A stretch of 41,485 nt of DNA from an uncultured Candidatus Saccharibacteria bacterium (GTDB lineage: Bacteria; Patescibacteriota; Saccharimonadia; Saccharimonadales; Saccharimonadaceae). Positions 40,314 through 41,485 of the stretch are shown here, one piece after another; the first letter of the stretch is position 1, and each line of letters begins with the position of its first letter. The translations under genes were made by a program, and so were the position numbers. A model generated the notes under the pieces. It saw nothing but the letters and a program-made list of their open reading frames with translations. It did no database searches and was not told where the DNA came from. The stretch lies in the NCBI GenBank assembly GCA_938036625.1, contig CALHQH010000022.1:1-41485 (forward strand). Direction: 5' to 3'.

Positions 40314-40398
40314 TGGTACCGGAGGTAGGACTCGAACCTACGAAGCTAAAAAGCGGGAGATTTACAGTCTCCTGTCATTGCCACTAGACGACTCCGGC
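40314..40398 (-). tRNA. tRNA-Tyr (anticodon GTA), CCA encoded
   Basis: 85 nt, class II with a long variable arm. Anticodon stem GGAGA/TCTCC, loop CTGTAAA (anticodon GTA), T-arm GTAGG/CCTAC, encoded CCA. Acceptor GCCGGAG pairs with CTCCGGT, so the first pair is G1-U72, not the G1-C72 expected for bacterial tRNA-Tyr. Confidence 0.94.
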
Positions 40399-40524
40399 AA
40401 ATAAAATGAACTAACTGTGAATTAGTATAGCAAATTTTTTGCCAATGTCAAAGTGCGAAAGCATAAATCACACAATCTCTTGTGATCATGTAATGTACCT
40501 CTGTTAATAAAAGAACTTTTGCGA

Positions 40525-40530
40525 TATACT
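40525..40530 (+). promoter_or_regulatory. -10 box of the 40538 gene, leaderless spacing
   Basis: TATACT ends 7 nt before the ATG at 40538; no Shine-Dalgarno and no clear -35. Confidence 0.6.
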
Positions 40531-40537
40531 GTCCTTC

Positions 40538-41293
40538 ATGACAAAAAAGCATTTCGATCATATTCTCATCGCTGCTGTGCTCGACAGACCACCTCAGGCT
40601 CGTCAAGTACGAGAAGATTACCAGCCAACCGAGTGGCCAATATCAGAGGAAGAGCTCCACAAGCATCCTCTTATACCACTTTTTCCGTCTCTTGTTGTGC
40701 GCAAGGATAGCGAGGTAGACACTAAACAGCGCGACAAAATAGCCAACCATGTCGAGCAACTTGCCCGCGACCTCACACCATTTAGCGTGCAATGGGGTCG
40801 CGAGATAGAGATGAGCGAGTCTGCAAAAAGCCCTCTCCACGCCAGAGAAATCACTCATGGCCGTGATAAAATTATCGCTATCCGCAATGCGCTTGGTTGT
40901 CTAGCTACAAAACAGGAAATACTCTACAATGCACGTGGTAACCTTGGTGCCGAATCACTGCTATATGCTCAGTATAGGCCAGATAACCCGCTGATGTTAT
41001 CGACCACACGAGAAAAGCAGGTCGATTTTATCAGTATATTTACTACTACTCGCTCCTACGATAAATCGAGTTCTCTTGGCGGTGGGCCTCGATCGATCAC
41101 ACGGTGCGACTATCCACTTGGCCTATACTGCACTCCACGATCATCAATTGAGTCTTATAGAGACGACCATCCAATAACTGCAGCAGTAGCTTATGGCTTA
41201 TCCGAAGTTACGCCTCCGCAGCGAGGCCGTCATCAAGCACCAACCTCAACGGGTCGCGTCTATCGGCTACCACGCCACCGCCGGCCGGTTTAA
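40538..41293 (+). CDS. Hypothetical soluble protein
   Basis: 251 residues, not recognised. It begins MTKKHFDHILIAAVLDRPPQ and has an ordered-looking middle (IANHVEQLARDLTPFSVQWG, then HAREITHGRDKIIAIRNALG), which faintly recalls 2H phosphoesterases, but I cannot place the two HxT motifs. The C-terminal 40 residues are basic and low in hydrophobics (RGRHQAPTSTGRVYRLPRHRR), possibly nucleic-acid binding. No signal or membrane segment. Single-gene unit between tRNA genes. Confidence 0.65.
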   Translation: MTKKHFDHILIAAVLDRPPQARQVREDYQPTEWPISEEELHKHPLIPLFPSLVVRKDSEVDTKQRDKIANHVEQLARDLTPFSVQWGREIEMSESAKSPLHAREITHGRDKIIAIRNALGCLATKQEILYNARGNLGAESLLYAQYRPDNPLMLSTTREKQVDFISIFTTTRSYDKSSSLGGGPRSITRCDYPLGLYCTPRSSIESYRDDHPITAAVAYGLSEVTPPQRGRHQAPTSTGRVYRLPRHRRPV

Positions 41294-41394
41294 ACTCGTT
41301 TCTGATAGTACTCGGCAAGGAAGGGGGGCTTCTCGCCATATATTTCAGTGAACGAAAAACATCCTCACTATCCTCACTACCAGTCAACAACAAA

Positions 41395-41418
41395 GATCAC
41401 CCCAGCAATGGGGTGATC
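41395..41418. terminator. Perfect hairpin near the right edge
   Basis: GATCACCCC / GGGGTGATC, 9 bp, loop AGCAAT, between the 40538 gene and the minus-strand tRNA-Thr. Likely shared by both. Confidence 0.7.
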
Positions 41419-41432
41419 AACAAATTCAGCCA

Positions 41433-41485
41433 TGGAGCCACGATCGGGGCTTGAACCCGAGACCTCATCCTTACCATGGATGCGC
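41433..41485 (-). tRNA. tRNA-Thr (anticodon GGT), 3' part only
   Basis: The minus-strand 3' portion of a tRNA that continues past the window: anticodon stem CATCC/GGATG with loop ATGGTAA (anticodon GGT), T-loop TTCAAGC, acceptor end TCGTGGC, discriminator U73 and encoded CCA. U73 is shared with the other tRNA-Thr here. Confidence 0.88.

Noticed and set aside
40538..41293. 2H phosphoesterase call for the unknown protein
   Set aside because: The two HxT/S motifs required for the family could not be placed, so only a hypothetical label is kept.
1..41485. Alternative genetic code (TGA as glycine) as in Gracilibacteria/Absconditabacteria
   Set aside because: Conserved genes run without in-frame TGA and several end with TGA at the expected length, so the standard bacterial code applies.
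1..41485. CRISPR array, insertion sequence or prophage
   Set aside because: No regularly spaced direct repeats, transposase motif, terminal repeats with target duplication or phage structural genes were seen. The tRNA loci show no duplicated 3' ends that would mark an attachment site.

Overview
The window reads as a chromosome segment of a Patescibacteria/CPR bacterium, most likely a Saccharibacteria (TM7) relative. Signs are the standard genetic code (TGA is a stop, for example at the ends of crtI and the ABC permease), compact gene packing, a stripped ribosomal-protein cluster, and housekeeping proteins that keep their catalytic motifs but lack the usual zinc ligands. The lineage call is inference from gene content and protein style; no 16S gene is present.

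Layout. (1) 1-1762: end of a carotenoid operon in the order crtI-crtYe-crtYf-crtEb, the corynebacterial C50-carotenoid order. (2) 1910-7267: tRNA-Leu, a small unknown, a SpoU methyltransferase, hisS, tig, clpP and a membrane protein; clpP has a CIRCE-like HrcA operator over its promoter. (3) 7268-14766: rpoB-rpoC behind a strong promoter and a structured leader. (4) 14881-17599: unknown proteins and a type IV pilin-like gene. (5) 17726-23502: fusA, then hsp20 divergent from a three-gene amino-acid ABC importer, then a DUF4253 protein. (6) 23634-32912: tuf, an M16-like protein without its zinc motif, inverted rpsJ, secY, then infA-rpmJ-rpsM-rpsK-rpsD-rpoA-rplQ-rplM-rpsI. This is the str/S10/spc/alpha order broken apart. 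(7) 33102-39954: alpha/beta hydrolase, a secreted GH32 fructanase on the minus strand, trpS, an RluA-type pseudouridine synthase, holB (delta prime) and a TPR protein. (8) 40232-41485: tRNA-Thr(TGT), tRNA-Tyr, an unknown protein and a partial tRNA-Thr(GGT).

Three patterns run across the window. First, zinc ligands are missing where they are usual: both zinc sites of RpoC, L36, the zinc-bearing form of S4, the zinc module of delta prime and the HxxEH motif of the M16-like protein. Second, about eleven genes have a good -10 box only 6-9 nt before the ATG and no Shine-Dalgarno sequence, so their mRNAs should be leaderless. Ribosomal, fusA, tuf and rpoB genes instead have leaders and strong Shine-Dalgarno sites. 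Third, nearly every transcription unit ends in a long perfect hairpin that is A-rich on one side and T-rich on the other and could serve both strands.

As a whole the segment holds transcription (rpoA, rpoB, rpoC), translation (initiation, elongation, two tRNA synthetases, ribosomal proteins, tRNAs), protein quality control (trigger factor, ClpP, Hsp20) and secretion (SecY). Accessory genes point to a surface lifestyle: pilin, amino-acid import, secreted fructan hydrolysis and membrane carotenoids.
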